From an uncultured Streptococcus sp. (GTDB lineage Bacteria; Bacillota; Bacilli; Lactobacillales; Streptococcaceae), in the NCBI RefSeq assembly GCF_901875575.1, contig NZ_CABFMF010000080.1, positions 1 to 63,190 of the forward strand: a stretch of DNA of 63,190 nt. The letters run 5' to 3'. The position numbers and the translations under genes are program-made. Positions within the stretch are counted from its first letter, which is position 1. Each line of letters opens with the position of its first letter. Below, one piece after another: positions 14,825-24,064 of this stretch. The notes beneath the pieces were generated by a model, which was given only the letters and a program-made list of their open reading frames with translations, was not told where the DNA came from and ran no database searches.

Positions 14825-16285
14825 TTGATCAAACTAGATCAAAATCAAGCACCCATTTATGATGCCTTGGTTAAGTTACGTAAAAAAAGGATTGTCCCCT
14901 TTGATGTCCCTGGGCACAAAAGAGGTAGGGGAAATCCTGAGTTAGTTGAACTTTTGGGTGAAAAGTGTGTTGGCATTGACGTCAACTCCATGAAACCCTT
15001 GGATAATCTAGGGCATCCCATTTCCATTATCAGGGATGCAGAGGAGCTGGCAGCGGATGCTTTTGGAGCAGCCCATGCCTTTCTCATGATAGGGGGAACA
15101 ACCTCATCGGTGCAGACTATGATTCTGTCAACCTGCAAGGCAGGAGATAAGATTATTCTACCACGTAATGTCCACAAATCTGCTATCAATGCGCTGGTTC
15201 TATGTGGTGCCATTCCCATCTATATCGAGATGAGTGTGGATCCTAAGATTGGTATCGCTTTAGGTCTTGAAAATGACCGAGTAGCACAGGCCATAAAGGA
15301 TCATCCAGATGCCAAGGCAATCTTGATAAACAATCCTACTTACTACGGAATCTGTTCAGACCTAAAGGGTTTGACAGAAATGGCTCATGAAGCTGGCATG
15401 CTAGTTTTAGTTGATGAAGCCCACGGAGCGCATTTACACTTTACAGATAAATTACCTCTATCTGCTATGGACGCAGGTGCTGATATGGCAGCAGTTTCCA
15501 TGCATAAGTCGGGTGGAAGTTTGACACAGAGTTCTATATTACTTACCGGTAAAGAAATAAATCCTGAGTATGTTCGCCAGATTATCAACCTTACCCAATC
15601 AACATCAGCCTCTTATTTACTGATGTCAAGTCTAGATATTTCGCGTAGAAATCTGGCCCTACGTGGTAAAGAGTCTTTTGAAAAGGTTATTGAATTATCA
15701 GAGTATGCTCGTCGTGAAATCAATGCAATCGGTGGTTATTATGCCTACTCCAAGGAATTAATCGATGGCATCACCGTTTGCGATTTTGACGTGACCAAGT
15801 TGTCGGTTTACACTCAAGGAATTGGTCTTACAGGTATTGAAGTTTATGACCTTTTGCGTGATGAATACGACATCCAGATAGAGTTTGGAGACATCGGGAA
15901 CATTCTGGCTTACATTTCAATTGGAGATCGGATACAAGATATAGAACGTCTAGTCGGCGCACTAGCCGATATTAAACGTTTATATTCACGGGACGGAGAA
16001 GATTTAATAGCTGGAGAATATATCCAGCCAGAATTGGTGCTAACTCCTCAAGAGGCCTTTTATTCGCAACGCAGAAGTCTGGCCTTGGCAGATGCTGTTG
16101 GAGAAGTCTGCGGTGAGTTTGTTATGTGTTATCCACCAGGAATTCCCATCTTGGCACCAGGTGAACGCATTACCAAAGAGATAGTGGATTATATCCAATT
16201 TGCTAAAGAACGTGGTTGTTCACTTCAGGGAACTGAGGATCCTGAAGTCAATCATATCAATGTCATTGAAAGAAAGGAGAGCTAA
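14825..16285 (+). CDS. PLP-dependent Orn/Lys/Arg decarboxylase, probably arginine decarboxylase
   Basis: The protein has 486 residues and a TTG start (MIKLDQNQAP) 6 bp after AAAGGAG. PLP-binding signs are DEAHGAH at residues 197-203 and the Schiff-base lysine K228 in SMHKSGGSLTQSS. Length and lack of a receiver-like wing domain place it with the short Gram-positive class (annotated cad or speA in pneumococcus). The agmatine-degrading genes aguA and aguB in the same operon argue for arginine as the substrate: arginine to agmatine to N-carbamoylputrescine to putrescine. The stop is immediately followed by the speE ATG. Lysine as a substrate cannot be excluded from sequence. Confidence 0.9.
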   Translation: MIKLDQNQAPIYDALVKLRKKRIVPFDVPGHKRGRGNPELVELLGEKCVGIDVNSMKPLDNLGHPISIIRDAEELAADAFGAAHAFLMIGGTTSSVQTMILSTCKAGDKIILPRNVHKSAINALVLCGAIPIYIEMSVDPKIGIALGLENDRVAQAIKDHPDAKAILINNPTYYGICSDLKGLTEMAHEAGMLVLVDEAHGAHLHFTDKLPLSAMDAGADMAAVSMHKSGGSLTQSSILLTGKEINPEYVRQIINLTQSTSASYLLMSSLDISRRNLALRGKESFEKVIELSEYARREINAIGGYYAYSKELIDGITVCDFDVTKLSVYTQGIGLTGIEVYDLLRDEYDIQIEFGDIGNILAYISIGDRIQDIERLVGALADIKRLYSRDGEDLIAGEYIQPELVLTPQEAFYSQRRSLALADAVGEVCGEFVMCYPPGIPILAPGERITKEIVDYIQFAKERGCSLQGTEDPEVNHINVIERKES

Positions 16286-17146
16286 ATGGATTTATGGTTT
16301 TCAGAGGTTCATACTCCAGATGTTAAATTATCCTTACGAACCGCTAAGCAATTATATGCAGGAAAAAGCGAGTGGCAGGACATCGATGTTTTAGACACAC
16401 CCGCTTTTGGGAAAATATTGGTTTTAAACGGCCATGTCTTGTTTTCAGATGCAGATGATTTTGTCTACAATGAAATGACCGTTCACGTTCCTATGGCTGT
16501 CCATCCCAATCCCAAAAAAGTTTTAGTTTTAGGTGGTGGTGACGGTGGTGTTGCCCAAGTTTTAACCCTCTATCCTGAGCTAGAACAAATCGATATTGTA
16601 GAGCCCGACGAAATGTTAGTTGAAGTTTGTCGCAAATATTTCCCTGATTTTGCAACGGGTCTAGATGATCCTCGGGTCAATATCTATTACCAAGATGGGT
16701 TACGCTTTTTGAGAAATTGTGAAAACGACTACGATATCATCATCAATGATGCGACGGATCCATTTGGTCATACGGAAGGTCTCTTTACCAAAGAATTTTA
16801 TGGCAATAGTTACCGTGCTCTCAAGGAAGATGGTATCATGATTTACCAGCATGGAAGTCCCTTCTTTGACGAGGATGAGTCAGCTTGCCGAAGCATGCAC
16901 CGTAAGGTCAATCAAGCCTTTCCAATCAGTCGAGTTTATCAGGCCCATATCCCAACCAGTCCAGCTGGCTATTGGTTGTTTGGATTTGCATCGAAAAAAT
17001 ACCACCCTGTCAAAGATTTTGATAAGGAAGGCTGGAAAAAACGCCAGCTTTTCACAGAATACTATACTGCAAACTTACACGTGGGAGCCTTTATGTTGCC
17101 CAAGTATGTTGAGGACATTTTAGAAGAAGAGGAAGGAAAAAAATGA
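16286..17146 (+). CDS. speE: Spermidine synthase (polyamine aminopropyltransferase)
   Basis: The protein has 286 residues, the usual length. It moves an aminopropyl group from decarboxylated SAM to putrescine. The nucleotide-binding GGGDGG lies at residues 83-88, the conserved acidic DIVEPDE follows, and INDATDPFG holds the catalytic aspartate. The N-terminal beta domain (LWFSEVHTPDVKLSLRT) is typical. There is zero spacing after the decarboxylase stop and an ATGA overlap with the next gene. No SAM decarboxylase gene is in the window, so the aminopropyl donor must come from elsewhere. Confidence 0.92.
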   Translation: MDLWFSEVHTPDVKLSLRTAKQLYAGKSEWQDIDVLDTPAFGKILVLNGHVLFSDADDFVYNEMTVHVPMAVHPNPKKVLVLGGGDGGVAQVLTLYPELEQIDIVEPDEMLVEVCRKYFPDFATGLDDPRVNIYYQDGLRFLRNCENDYDIIINDATDPFGHTEGLFTKEFYGNSYRALKEDGIMIYQHGSPFFDEDESACRSMHRKVNQAFPISRVYQAHIPTSPAGYWLFGFASKKYHPVKDFDKEGWKKRQLFTEYYTANLHVGAFMLPKYVEDILEEEEGKK

Positions 17147-18402
17147 GTCGTTTATTAGTTATCGGATGTGGGGGCGTTGCCCAAGTTGCTATTTCAAAGA
17201 TTTGCCAAGATAGCGAAACCTTTACAGAGATTATGATTGCTAGCCGTACCAAGTCAAAATGTGATGATTTGAAGGCTAAATTAGAAGGCAAAACAAGTAC
17301 AAAGATTGAGACAGCTGCTCTTGATGCTGACAAGGTTGAAGAAGTGGTTGCCCTGATTAAAAGCTATAAGCCAGAAGCTGTTTTAAACGTAGCCCTTCCT
17401 TATCAAGACTTGACCATCATGGATGCTTGCTTGGCTACAGGCGTTCATTATATCGATACTGCCAACTATGAGGCTGAGGATACAGAAGACCCTGAGTGGC
17501 GAGCTATCTATGAAAAACGCTGTAAGGAACTTGGTTTTACTGCTTACTTTGACTACTCATGGCAATGGGCTTATCAGGAAAAATTCAAGGAAGCTGGCTT
17601 GACTGCTCTTCTTGGTTCTGGTTTTGACCCAGGTGTAACTAGCGTTTTTTCAGCCTATGCTTTAAAACACTATTTTGATGAAATCCACTATATCGACATT
17701 TTAGACTGTAATGGTGGGGATCACGGTTATCCATTTGCAACCAACTTCAACCCAGAAATCAACCTACGAGAGGTTTCAGCTCCAGGTTCTTACTGGGAAG
17801 ATGGTAAGTGGGTTGAGGTCGAGGCTATGTCAATCAAGCGTGAGTACGATTTCCCTCAAGTTGGACAAAAAGATATGTATCTCCTCCACCATGAAGAAAT
17901 CGAATCACTAGCTAAGAACATTCCAGGTGTCAAACGCATTCGCTTCTTTATGACTTTTGGTCAATCTTACTTGACTCATATGAAATGTCTTGAAAATGTT
18001 GGACTCCTTCGTACGGATGCCATTAACTTTAATGGACAAGACATCGTTCCGATTCAGTTCCTAAAAGCTCTACTTCCAGATCCAGCCAGCCTTGGCCCAC
18101 GTACAGTTGGTAAAACCAATATTGGATGTATCTTTACAGGTGTCAAGGATGGTGTTGAAAAGACCATCTACATCTACAATGTCTGCGATCATCAGGAATG
18201 TTACGCAGAAGTTGGTTCGCAAGCCATTTCTTACACTACTGGAGTTCCAGCCATGATAGGTACAAAATTAGTCATGAACGGTACTTGGAAACAACCAGGA
18301 GTTTACAACCTTGAAGAATTGGATCCAGATCCATTCATGGAAGCTTTGAATGAGTATGGTTTGCCTTGGGTTGTGGTTGAAAATCCACAAATGGTGGACT
18401 AA
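17143..18402 (+). CDS. Carboxynorspermidine/carboxyspermidine dehydrogenase (LYS9-like)
   Basis: The 419-residue NAD(P)-dependent enzyme has an N-terminal Rossmann motif LLVIGCGGVAQVAI, then a saccharopine-dehydrogenase-like C-terminal half. It joins aspartate semialdehyde to a diamine, giving carboxy(nor)spermidine, the substrate of NspC in the next gene. ATG at 17143 overlaps the speE stop and the stop overlaps nspC (TAATG). The operon therefore encodes both the SpeE route and this SAM-independent route to a triamine. Confidence 0.9.
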   Translation: MSRLLVIGCGGVAQVAISKICQDSETFTEIMIASRTKSKCDDLKAKLEGKTSTKIETAALDADKVEEVVALIKSYKPEAVLNVALPYQDLTIMDACLATGVHYIDTANYEAEDTEDPEWRAIYEKRCKELGFTAYFDYSWQWAYQEKFKEAGLTALLGSGFDPGVTSVFSAYALKHYFDEIHYIDILDCNGGDHGYPFATNFNPEINLREVSAPGSYWEDGKWVEVEAMSIKREYDFPQVGQKDMYLLHHEEIESLAKNIPGVKRIRFFMTFGQSYLTHMKCLENVGLLRTDAINFNGQDIVPIQFLKALLPDPASLGPRTVGKTNIGCIFTGVKDGVEKTIYIYNVCDHQECYAEVGSQAISYTTGVPAMIGTKLVMNGTWKQPGVYNLEELDPDPFMEALNEYGLPWVVVENPQMVD

Positions 18403-19529
18403 TGAAATTAGAAAATGTACCAACACCAGCTTATGTTATTGACTTGGCAAAGTTAGAAGCCAACTGTCGCATTCTACAATATGTACAAGAAGAAGCTGGC
18501 TGCAAGGTTTTGCTTGCCCAGAAGGCATATTCTCTTTACAAAACCTATCCCTTGATTAGCCAGTATCTATCTGGGACTACTGCCAGTGGTCTTTATGAAG
18601 CCAAATTGGCAAGGGAAGAATTTCCTGGTGAAGTCCATGTCTTTGCACCTGCTTTCAAAGATTCAGACTTGGAAGAATTACTTGAAATTACTGACCACAT
18701 TGTCTTTAATTCTGAGAGACAATTGCGTAAGCATGGGGCTCCTTGTCGGGAGGCTGGTATCAGTATAGGTCTCCGTATCAATCCTCAATGTTCAACTCAG
18801 GGTGATCACGCGCTCTATGACCCCTGTGCACCAGGTTCTCGTTTTGGCGTGACACTAGATAAAATTCCTAGTGATTTGTTGGATTTGGTGGATGGACTTC
18901 ATTTTCATACCCTTTGTGAGCAAGATTCAGATGATTTAGAGACAACTTTGAAAGCAGTAGAAGCCCAGTTTGGTTCTTATTTGCATGAAGTAAAATGGCT
19001 CAACATGGGTGGAGGACACCATATCACAAGAGAAGATTATGATGTGGATTTGCTGATTTCTGAGATTAAGCGAATCCGAGAAACTTACAATCTTGAAGTT
19101 TATATCGAGCCGGGTGAAGCCATTGCTCTTAATGCGGGTTATCTAGCAACTGAGGTATTGGATATTGTCGAAAATGGGATTGAAACGCTGGTCTTGGATG
19201 CTTCAGCTACCTGTCATATGCCGGATGTACTTGAAATGCCCTATCGTCCACCTTTGAGAAATGGCTATGAAGCACAAGAAAAAGCCCATACCTACAGACT
19301 TTCTTCTAATACCTGCCTTACGGGTGATGTGATTGGTGATTATAGCTTTGAAAATCCAGTCCAAATCGGAGACAGACTTTATTTCGAAGACATGGCCATT
19401 TACTCATTTGTCAAAAATAATACCTTTAATGGTATTGGATTGCCAAGTCTCTATCTCATGGATGAACAGGGAGACTGCAGCTTAGTCAAAGCCTTTGGGT
19501 ATCAAGATTTTAAAGGGAGATTATCATGA
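18402..19529 (+). CDS. nspC: Carboxynorspermidine decarboxylase
   Basis: This 375-residue alanine-racemase-fold PLP enzyme carries K41 in VLLAQKAYSL, the expected Schiff-base lysine. The HTLCEQ motif and C-terminal SATCHMPDVLE and TCLTGDVIGDY match fold-III decarboxylases such as NspC. It removes the carboxyl from carboxy(nor)spermidine to give (nor)spermidine. It starts inside the upstream stop and overlaps aguA by 4 bp, so the six-gene operon is tightly coupled. Confidence 0.92.
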   Translation: MKLENVPTPAYVIDLAKLEANCRILQYVQEEAGCKVLLAQKAYSLYKTYPLISQYLSGTTASGLYEAKLAREEFPGEVHVFAPAFKDSDLEELLEITDHIVFNSERQLRKHGAPCREAGISIGLRINPQCSTQGDHALYDPCAPGSRFGVTLDKIPSDLLDLVDGLHFHTLCEQDSDDLETTLKAVEAQFGSYLHEVKWLNMGGGHHITREDYDVDLLISEIKRIRETYNLEVYIEPGEAIALNAGYLATEVLDIVENGIETLVLDASATCHMPDVLEMPYRPPLRNGYEAQEKAHTYRLSSNTCLTGDVIGDYSFENPVQIGDRLYFEDMAIYSFVKNNTFNGIGLPSLYLMDEQGDCSLVKAFGYQDFKGRLS

Positions 19530-20611
19530 TGAACAGTCCAAAAAAATTAGGCTATCGTATGCCAGCAGAGTACGAACCCCATCATGGTACCCTCATGATA
19601 TGGCCGACTCGACCAGGTTCATGGCCCTTTCAAGGTAAGGCAGCTAAAAAGGCTTTTAGCCAGATTATCAAAACCATAGCAGAAGGGGAAAGAGTTTATC
19701 TCTTGGTGGAGCAAGACTATCTATCTGAAGCGCAAGCCTATCTTGGAGATAAGGTTGTTTATCTAGATATTCCTACCAATGATGCCTGGGCGCGTGATAC
19801 AGGTCCGACTATTCTCCTTAATGATAAAGGCCAGAAATTAGCCGTGAATTGGTCTTTCAATGCCTGGGGAGGAACCTATGATGGTCTGTATCAAGATTAT
19901 GAAGCAGATGACCAAGTAGCCACTCGTTTTGCTGAGGCCTTGGAAATGCCTGTTTACGATGCTAAACCTTTTGTACTGGAAGGTGGCGCTATCCATAGCG
20001 ATGGACAAGGAACCATTCTCGTAACTGAAAGTTGCTTGCTTAGTTCTGGTCGCAATCCTCATCTTAGTAAGGAAGAAATCGAGAATACCTTATTAGACAG
20101 CCTTGGAGCTGAAAAAATTATCTGGCTTCCTTATGGTATTTATCAGGACGAAACCAATGAACACGTTGATAATGTTGCAGCCTTTGTTGGTCCTGCTGAG
20201 CTTGTTTTGGCTTGGACAGATGATCAAAACGATCCCCAGTATGCCATGTCAAAAGCAGATCTCGAACTCTTAGAGCAAGAAACAGATGCCAAAGGTCGTC
20301 ACTTCACCATTCATAAATTGCCTATCCCTGCAGTTCGACAAGTTGTGACAGAAGAAGATCTTCCTGGTTATTCCTACGAAGAAGGAGAAGAAGAGCGATA
20401 CGCAGGTGAAAGGCTTGCTGCTTCCTATGTCAATTTCTATATTGCCAACAAGTCTGTTTTAGTGCCACAGTTTCAGGATAAAAATGACCAAGTAGCCTTA
20501 GATATCCTCAGTAAGTGTTTCCCAGACCGTAAAGTTGTCGGAATACCAGCCAGAGATATTCTCTTAGGTGGTGGCAATATCCACTGTATCACCCAACAAA
20601 TCCCAGAATAG
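19526..20611 (+). CDS. aguA: Agmatine deiminase
   Basis: The protein has 361 residues and ATGATG at the start. It converts agmatine to N-carbamoylputrescine and ammonia. Family marks: YEPHHGTLMIWPTRPGSWP near the N-terminus, NDAWARDTGPT, VLEGGAIHSDG, HVDN for the catalytic histidine, and the catalytic cysteine C354 in LGGGNIHCITQQ at the C-terminus. The following gene begins 10 bp later after AGGAG. Confidence 0.95.
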   Translation: MMNSPKKLGYRMPAEYEPHHGTLMIWPTRPGSWPFQGKAAKKAFSQIIKTIAEGERVYLLVEQDYLSEAQAYLGDKVVYLDIPTNDAWARDTGPTILLNDKGQKLAVNWSFNAWGGTYDGLYQDYEADDQVATRFAEALEMPVYDAKPFVLEGGAIHSDGQGTILVTESCLLSSGRNPHLSKEEIENTLLDSLGAEKIIWLPYGIYQDETNEHVDNVAAFVGPAELVLAWTDDQNDPQYAMSKADLELLEQETDAKGRHFTIHKLPIPAVRQVVTEEDLPGYSYEEGEEERYAGERLAASYVNFYIANKSVLVPQFQDKNDQVALDILSKCFPDRKVVGIPARDILLGGGNIHCITQQIPE

Positions 20612-20620
20612 GAGAAAAAG

Positions 20621-21496
20621 ATGAGAAATGTAAAAGTTTCAGCCATTCAGATGCAATGTGCCAAGGATGTGGAAACAAATATTCAAACAGCAGAGCGTTT
20701 AGTACGTCAGGCTGCAGAACAAGGCGCACAAATTATTCTTTTACCGGAGTTGTTTGAACGTCCATACTTTTGTCAGGAACGTCAGTATGACTACTACCAG
20801 CATGCCCAATCTGTAGCAGAAAATACTGCCATTCAGCATTTTAAGGTGATTGCTAAGGAACTACAAGTTGTTTTACCGATCAGTTTCTATGAAAAAGATG
20901 GCAATGTCTTGTATAACTCTATTGCCGTCATTGATGCAGATGGGGAAGTGCTGGGCGTTTATCGAAAGACCCACATACCAGATGACCATTACTATCAAGA
21001 AAAATTCTATTTCACGCCTGGCAATACAGGTTTCAAGGTCTGGGATACTCGCTATGCTAAGATTGGGATCGGTATCTGTTGGGATCAATGGTTCCCTGAA
21101 ACAGCCCGTTGTCTCGCATTAAATGGGGCAGAATTGCTCTTTTATCCAACTGCTATTGGCTCTGAGCCTATCCTAGATACGGACAGTTGTGGTCATTGGC
21201 AACGTACCATGCAAGGACACGCAGCAGCTAATATTGTTCCAGTCATTGCAGCCAACCGCTATGGCTTTGAAGAAGTCACTTCAAGTGAGGAAAATGGTGG
21301 ACAGAGTTCCAGTCTTGACTTCTACGGTTCCTCCTTTATGACGGATGAAACAGGAGCTATTCTAGAACGAGCTGAAAGACAAGAAGAAGCTGTTCTCTTA
21401 GCAACTTATGACCTAGATAAGGGAGCAAGCGAGCGCCTAAACTGGGGACTGTTTCGAGATAGAAGACCCGAAATGTATCAACGCATTACGGACTAG
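20621..21496 (+). CDS. aguB: N-carbamoylputrescine amidase
   Basis: The 291-residue nitrilase-superfamily enzyme hydrolyses N-carbamoylputrescine to putrescine. The catalytic Glu is in LLPELFERPYF (E43), Lys in YRKTHIPDDHYY (about 115), and Cys in GIGICWDQWFPE (about 150). It is the last gene of the polyamine operon. The stop at 21494-21496 is followed by tandem hairpins and a terminator. Confidence 0.95.
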   Translation: MRNVKVSAIQMQCAKDVETNIQTAERLVRQAAEQGAQIILLPELFERPYFCQERQYDYYQHAQSVAENTAIQHFKVIAKELQVVLPISFYEKDGNVLYNSIAVIDADGEVLGVYRKTHIPDDHYYQEKFYFTPGNTGFKVWDTRYAKIGIGICWDQWFPETARCLALNGAELLFYPTAIGSEPILDTDSCGHWQRTMQGHAAANIVPVIAANRYGFEEVTSSEENGGQSSSLDFYGSSFMTDETGAILERAERQEEAVLLATYDLDKGASERLNWGLFRDRRPEMYQRITD

Positions 21497-21521
21497 TAGG
21501 GGAGAAATGAGAGATTCATTC

Positions 21522-21571
21522 TGCTAGACTCGTTTTCACTAGCAATTATAGGGATGCTAGGTCATCTAGCA
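21522..21571. repeat. Two tandem hairpins with the same TGCTAG/CTAGCA stem
   Basis: TGCTAG at 21522 pairs with CTAGCA at 21539, and TGCTAG at 21555 with CTAGCA at 21566. Four half-sites of one hexamer lie in 50 bp right after aguB. No T-run follows, so they are not simple terminators; mRNA 3'-end protection or protein binding are possible. Confidence 0.5.
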
Positions 21572-21597
21572 AGTGGATTTTATATTTTAACCCTCTA

Positions 21598-21631
21598 AGG
21601 CTTTCTCGCGCTTTGATGCGAGGAGCTTTTC
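21598..21631 (+). terminator. Terminator of the polyamine operon
   Basis: AAGGCTTTCTCGC and GCGAGGAGCTTTT form an imperfect hairpin around GCTTTGAT, ending in T residues. Confidence 0.6.
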
Positions 21632-21686
21632 TGTTTAAGCTTTATCAATAAAACATGCTATAATAGTTGCAGAAAGGTTGGTATTT

Positions 21687-22388
21687 ATGGCTAGGATATT
21701 GGTTATTGAAGACAATAGTGACATTCAAGAGATTTTACGAACACTTCTTACTGAGGAGCATGAGGTGATTCAAGCCTTTTCTGGTACAGAAGGCATCATG
21801 CGTTTTGACCAAGGGGGGATTGACCTCGTTTTGCTAGATATCATGCTTCCTGGGAAAAATGGGGATCAGGTTTTAAAAGCCATCAGGGAACAAAGTCAAA
21901 CTCCAGTCATTATGCTAACAGCTTTGAGCGATAAGAAGTTAATCAGTCAATATCTCTTAGACGGTGCCAATGATTACATAGTCAAACCTTTTGATTTGGA
22001 CGAAGTCTTTGCCAGAGTTACTGTTCAATTACGCCAAAGCGTAGAAAAACAGCCTATGGAAATAGAAAAAACTGAAAATCTGCCACAAAACTTGAAAAAT
22101 ATCCAGTTTGATGCCGAAAGTTTTGAAATCAAAAATAGTCAGGAAACGATTCGCCTTGCCAAGAAAGAATGCTTGATTCTCCAAACTCTCCTTAAATATC
22201 CTAAGAAAATTTTCACCAAGGAAGAACTTTATGAATTGGTCTGGGAGGATAGCTACTTACCTGGAGATAATACTCTCAATACGCATTTGAGTAATCTTCG
22301 TAAAAAATTAAACCAGCTTGACCCAAATCAAGAATATATTGAAACCATCTGGGGCGTTGGGGTAAGATTAAAAGGAGACAAGCAATGA
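21687..22388 (+). CDS. OmpR-family response regulator
   Basis: The protein has 233 residues from ATG 21687, which follows AGAAAGG; an upstream TTG is less likely. The receiver domain has phospho-acceptor D51 in LVLLDIMLPG and the conserved Lys in VKPFDLDEV. A winged-helix DNA-binding domain is at about 135-230 (LTHLSNLRKKL-type recognition helix, WGVGVRL end). TATAAT lies at 21659. It overlaps the kinase gene by 4 bp. The ABC transporter encoded convergently just downstream is a plausible target, as for antimicrobial-peptide-sensing systems, but that is inference. Confidence 0.88.
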   Translation: MARILVIEDNSDIQEILRTLLTEEHEVIQAFSGTEGIMRFDQGGIDLVLLDIMLPGKNGDQVLKAIREQSQTPVIMLTALSDKKLISQYLLDGANDYIVKPFDLDEVFARVTVQLRQSVEKQPMEIEKTENLPQNLKNIQFDAESFEIKNSQETIRLAKKECLILQTLLKYPKKIFTKEELYELVWEDSYLPGDNTLNTHLSNLRKKLNQLDPNQEYIETIWGVGVRLKGDKQ

Positions 22389-23263
22389 CCTACATGATAA
22401 TCTTTGTTCTACTGATACTTCTAATTATTTTATCGATTCTATTAATTCGCTACCATCTAGCACTTAAAAACTTGAGTCAACAGATTGAAGACAAGATTCT
22501 CACAGGTAGTATGAAAAGAGTAGGGGTCAGCATTTTTTCCAAACATTTTTTACATCTCTACCAGCAGATTGAGAATCTATTTCAGGAAGTGGAACAATCT
22601 CGGTTGGTGATGAAAAGGGAAAAGCAGACTCTGGATATGGCCATCAGCAATATCGCCCATGATATTCGGACACCTCTGACTATCGCGTCAGGCTACACCC
22701 AACAATTGATAAAGTCTCCTGAAGACAAAGCAGAAACCCTACAAAAAATAGCCCAGCATCTTGATTTAGTTTCCAAACGTTTGGAGGCTCTCCTAGAATA
22801 CCGTCGTTTGATGGAAGGAGCTGTCAAACCAAAACTGGAAGAAGTGGATCTTTCAGCTTTTATCACCAAAAAGACTCTGGCTTATTATGATGTTTTTCAG
22901 GCGGCAGATATCACGCTTGATTTTAAGGTTGAAGCTGGTTTTAAAATGAGGACTGATGAAGACTTGCTGGATAGAATTTTACAAAATCTGCTTGGAAATG
23001 TCCTCAAGCATGGCAAGGAAGAAGCGCGGCTATCTTTGCGAAAGGAAAAGGAACAGCTTGTCTTAGAGATTGCAAACCTTGTCAAACAACCCATCAAAAA
23101 AATAGAAAATCTCAGCAACCGTTTTTATTCTGAAAATCTATCAGACACCGAAGAATCCTCTGGTTTAGGACTTTATATCACTGAGGAATTATGCCATCTT
23201 CTCGGTGCAGAGATGAAACTAAGCACAGATGGGCAGTGGTTGTCGGTTTTCATTTACTTTTAA
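22385..23263 (+). CDS. Sensor histidine kinase
   Basis: This short kinase has 292 residues. One transmembrane segment spans residues 3-22, with no extracellular domain of note. A dimerisation/phosphoacceptor helix places H92 in NIAHDIRTPLT. The ATPase domain has N box LQNLLGNVLKHG and G box SSGLGLYITEEL. Having only one membrane helix, it probably senses within the membrane or through a partner such as a transporter. It forms an operon with the regulator. Confidence 0.88.
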   Translation: MTYMIIFVLLILLIILSILLIRYHLALKNLSQQIEDKILTGSMKRVGVSIFSKHFLHLYQQIENLFQEVEQSRLVMKREKQTLDMAISNIAHDIRTPLTIASGYTQQLIKSPEDKAETLQKIAQHLDLVSKRLEALLEYRRLMEGAVKPKLEEVDLSAFITKKTLAYYDVFQAADITLDFKVEAGFKMRTDEDLLDRILQNLLGNVLKHGKEEARLSLRKEKEQLVLEIANLVKQPIKKIENLSNRFYSENLSDTEESSGLGLYITEELCHLLGAEMKLSTDGQWLSVFIYF

Positions 23264-23269
23264 CGAAAG

Positions 23270-23303
23270 AAACCTCCTCTGTAGGCTAGAGGAGGTCTTT
23301 TTT
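23270..23303. terminator. Bidirectional terminator
   Basis: ACCTCCTCT (23272) and AGAGGAGGT (23288) form a perfect 9-bp stem followed by a T-run. It serves both the kinase gene and the convergent permease gene. Confidence 0.85.
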
Positions 23304-24054
23304 ATAGACTTTTCTTTTTGAAAACTGCCAGTCCACTTAGATTAAAGATTACAATAACAGCTAAGCTAACTATAAGTGTATAGAAAATGGATTCACTATT
23401 AGCAGTCATAGCATAGGAAAATTGCAAGGACAAATATGGTAAAAATTTGATATTTGGAAAAATGATCATTGGCATAGAAAGCAAGGTAGAGCTGACCAAA
23501 TAACCAATAAATACCGCAAGATAAGAATGACTAACATAGAGGATGAAGGAAACAATGGAAAGCCAAGCAAGGAGGCAAAGGAATTGAAGGGAAATGGTTA
23601 CTAGTAGATTGCCAATAAAGCCATCAGGCATAGTTCCAAATCCATTTAAGATAGTTGCTGGGATAAAGGCAATCACAAGACCGATGATGAGTTGCAAAAG
23701 TGCAATACAAGTCAATACAAAGGCTTTGGCAAGGAAAAACTCGGTACGAGAAATACCCACTGTTAAATTATTTTTATAGAGTTTGCCGATTAAATCAACA
23801 CCTAAAACTAGACAAGTTAGGACGATACAGAGAAAAACGAGGTTTGAACCTTGACTAGATGCGTTGATCAGGGCTTGTATAGCATTCCAACCTTGGGTTG
23901 GAATATCTGGTTCTTCTGTCTGGATTGCCATTAGTTGACCAGTAGCCCCAAAAACAGCCCCCATTAACATGAGTATAAAGAGAATGAATTCTGTAATCCA
24001 GAATCCTTTGGAACGGAAAAGACGGTAAAAGTCTGCTTGAATGGTATGTATCAT
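23302..24054 (-). CDS. ABC-2 type transporter permease
   Basis: The protein has 250 residues and about six transmembrane helices, from KGFWITEFILFILMLMGAVF to SLAVIVIFNLSGLAVF. It starts with a short amphipathic stretch (MIHTIQADFYRLFRSKG) as in lantibiotic-immunity (LanEFG/MutE) or BcrB-like permeases. It lies 10 bp after the ATPase gene on the minus strand. It probably exports or clears a peptide or drug. Confidence 0.85.
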   Translation of the reverse strand: MIHTIQADFYRLFRSKGFWITEFILFILMLMGAVFGATGQLMAIQTEEPDIPTQGWNAIQALINASSQGSNLVFLCIVLTCLVLGVDLIGKLYKNNLTVGISRTEFFLAKAFVLTCIALLQLIIGLVIAFIPATILNGFGTMPDGFIGNLLVTISLQFLCLLAWLSIVSFILYVSHSYLAVFIGYLVSSTLLSMPMIIFPNIKFLPYLSLQFSYAMTANSESIFYTLIVSLAVIVIFNLSGLAVFKKKSL

Positions 24055-24064
24055 GATTTTCCTC

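Noticed and set aside
15385..15588. Minus-strand frames inside the polyamine genes
   Set aside because: They are shadows of strongly supported plus-strand enzymes and have no start signals.
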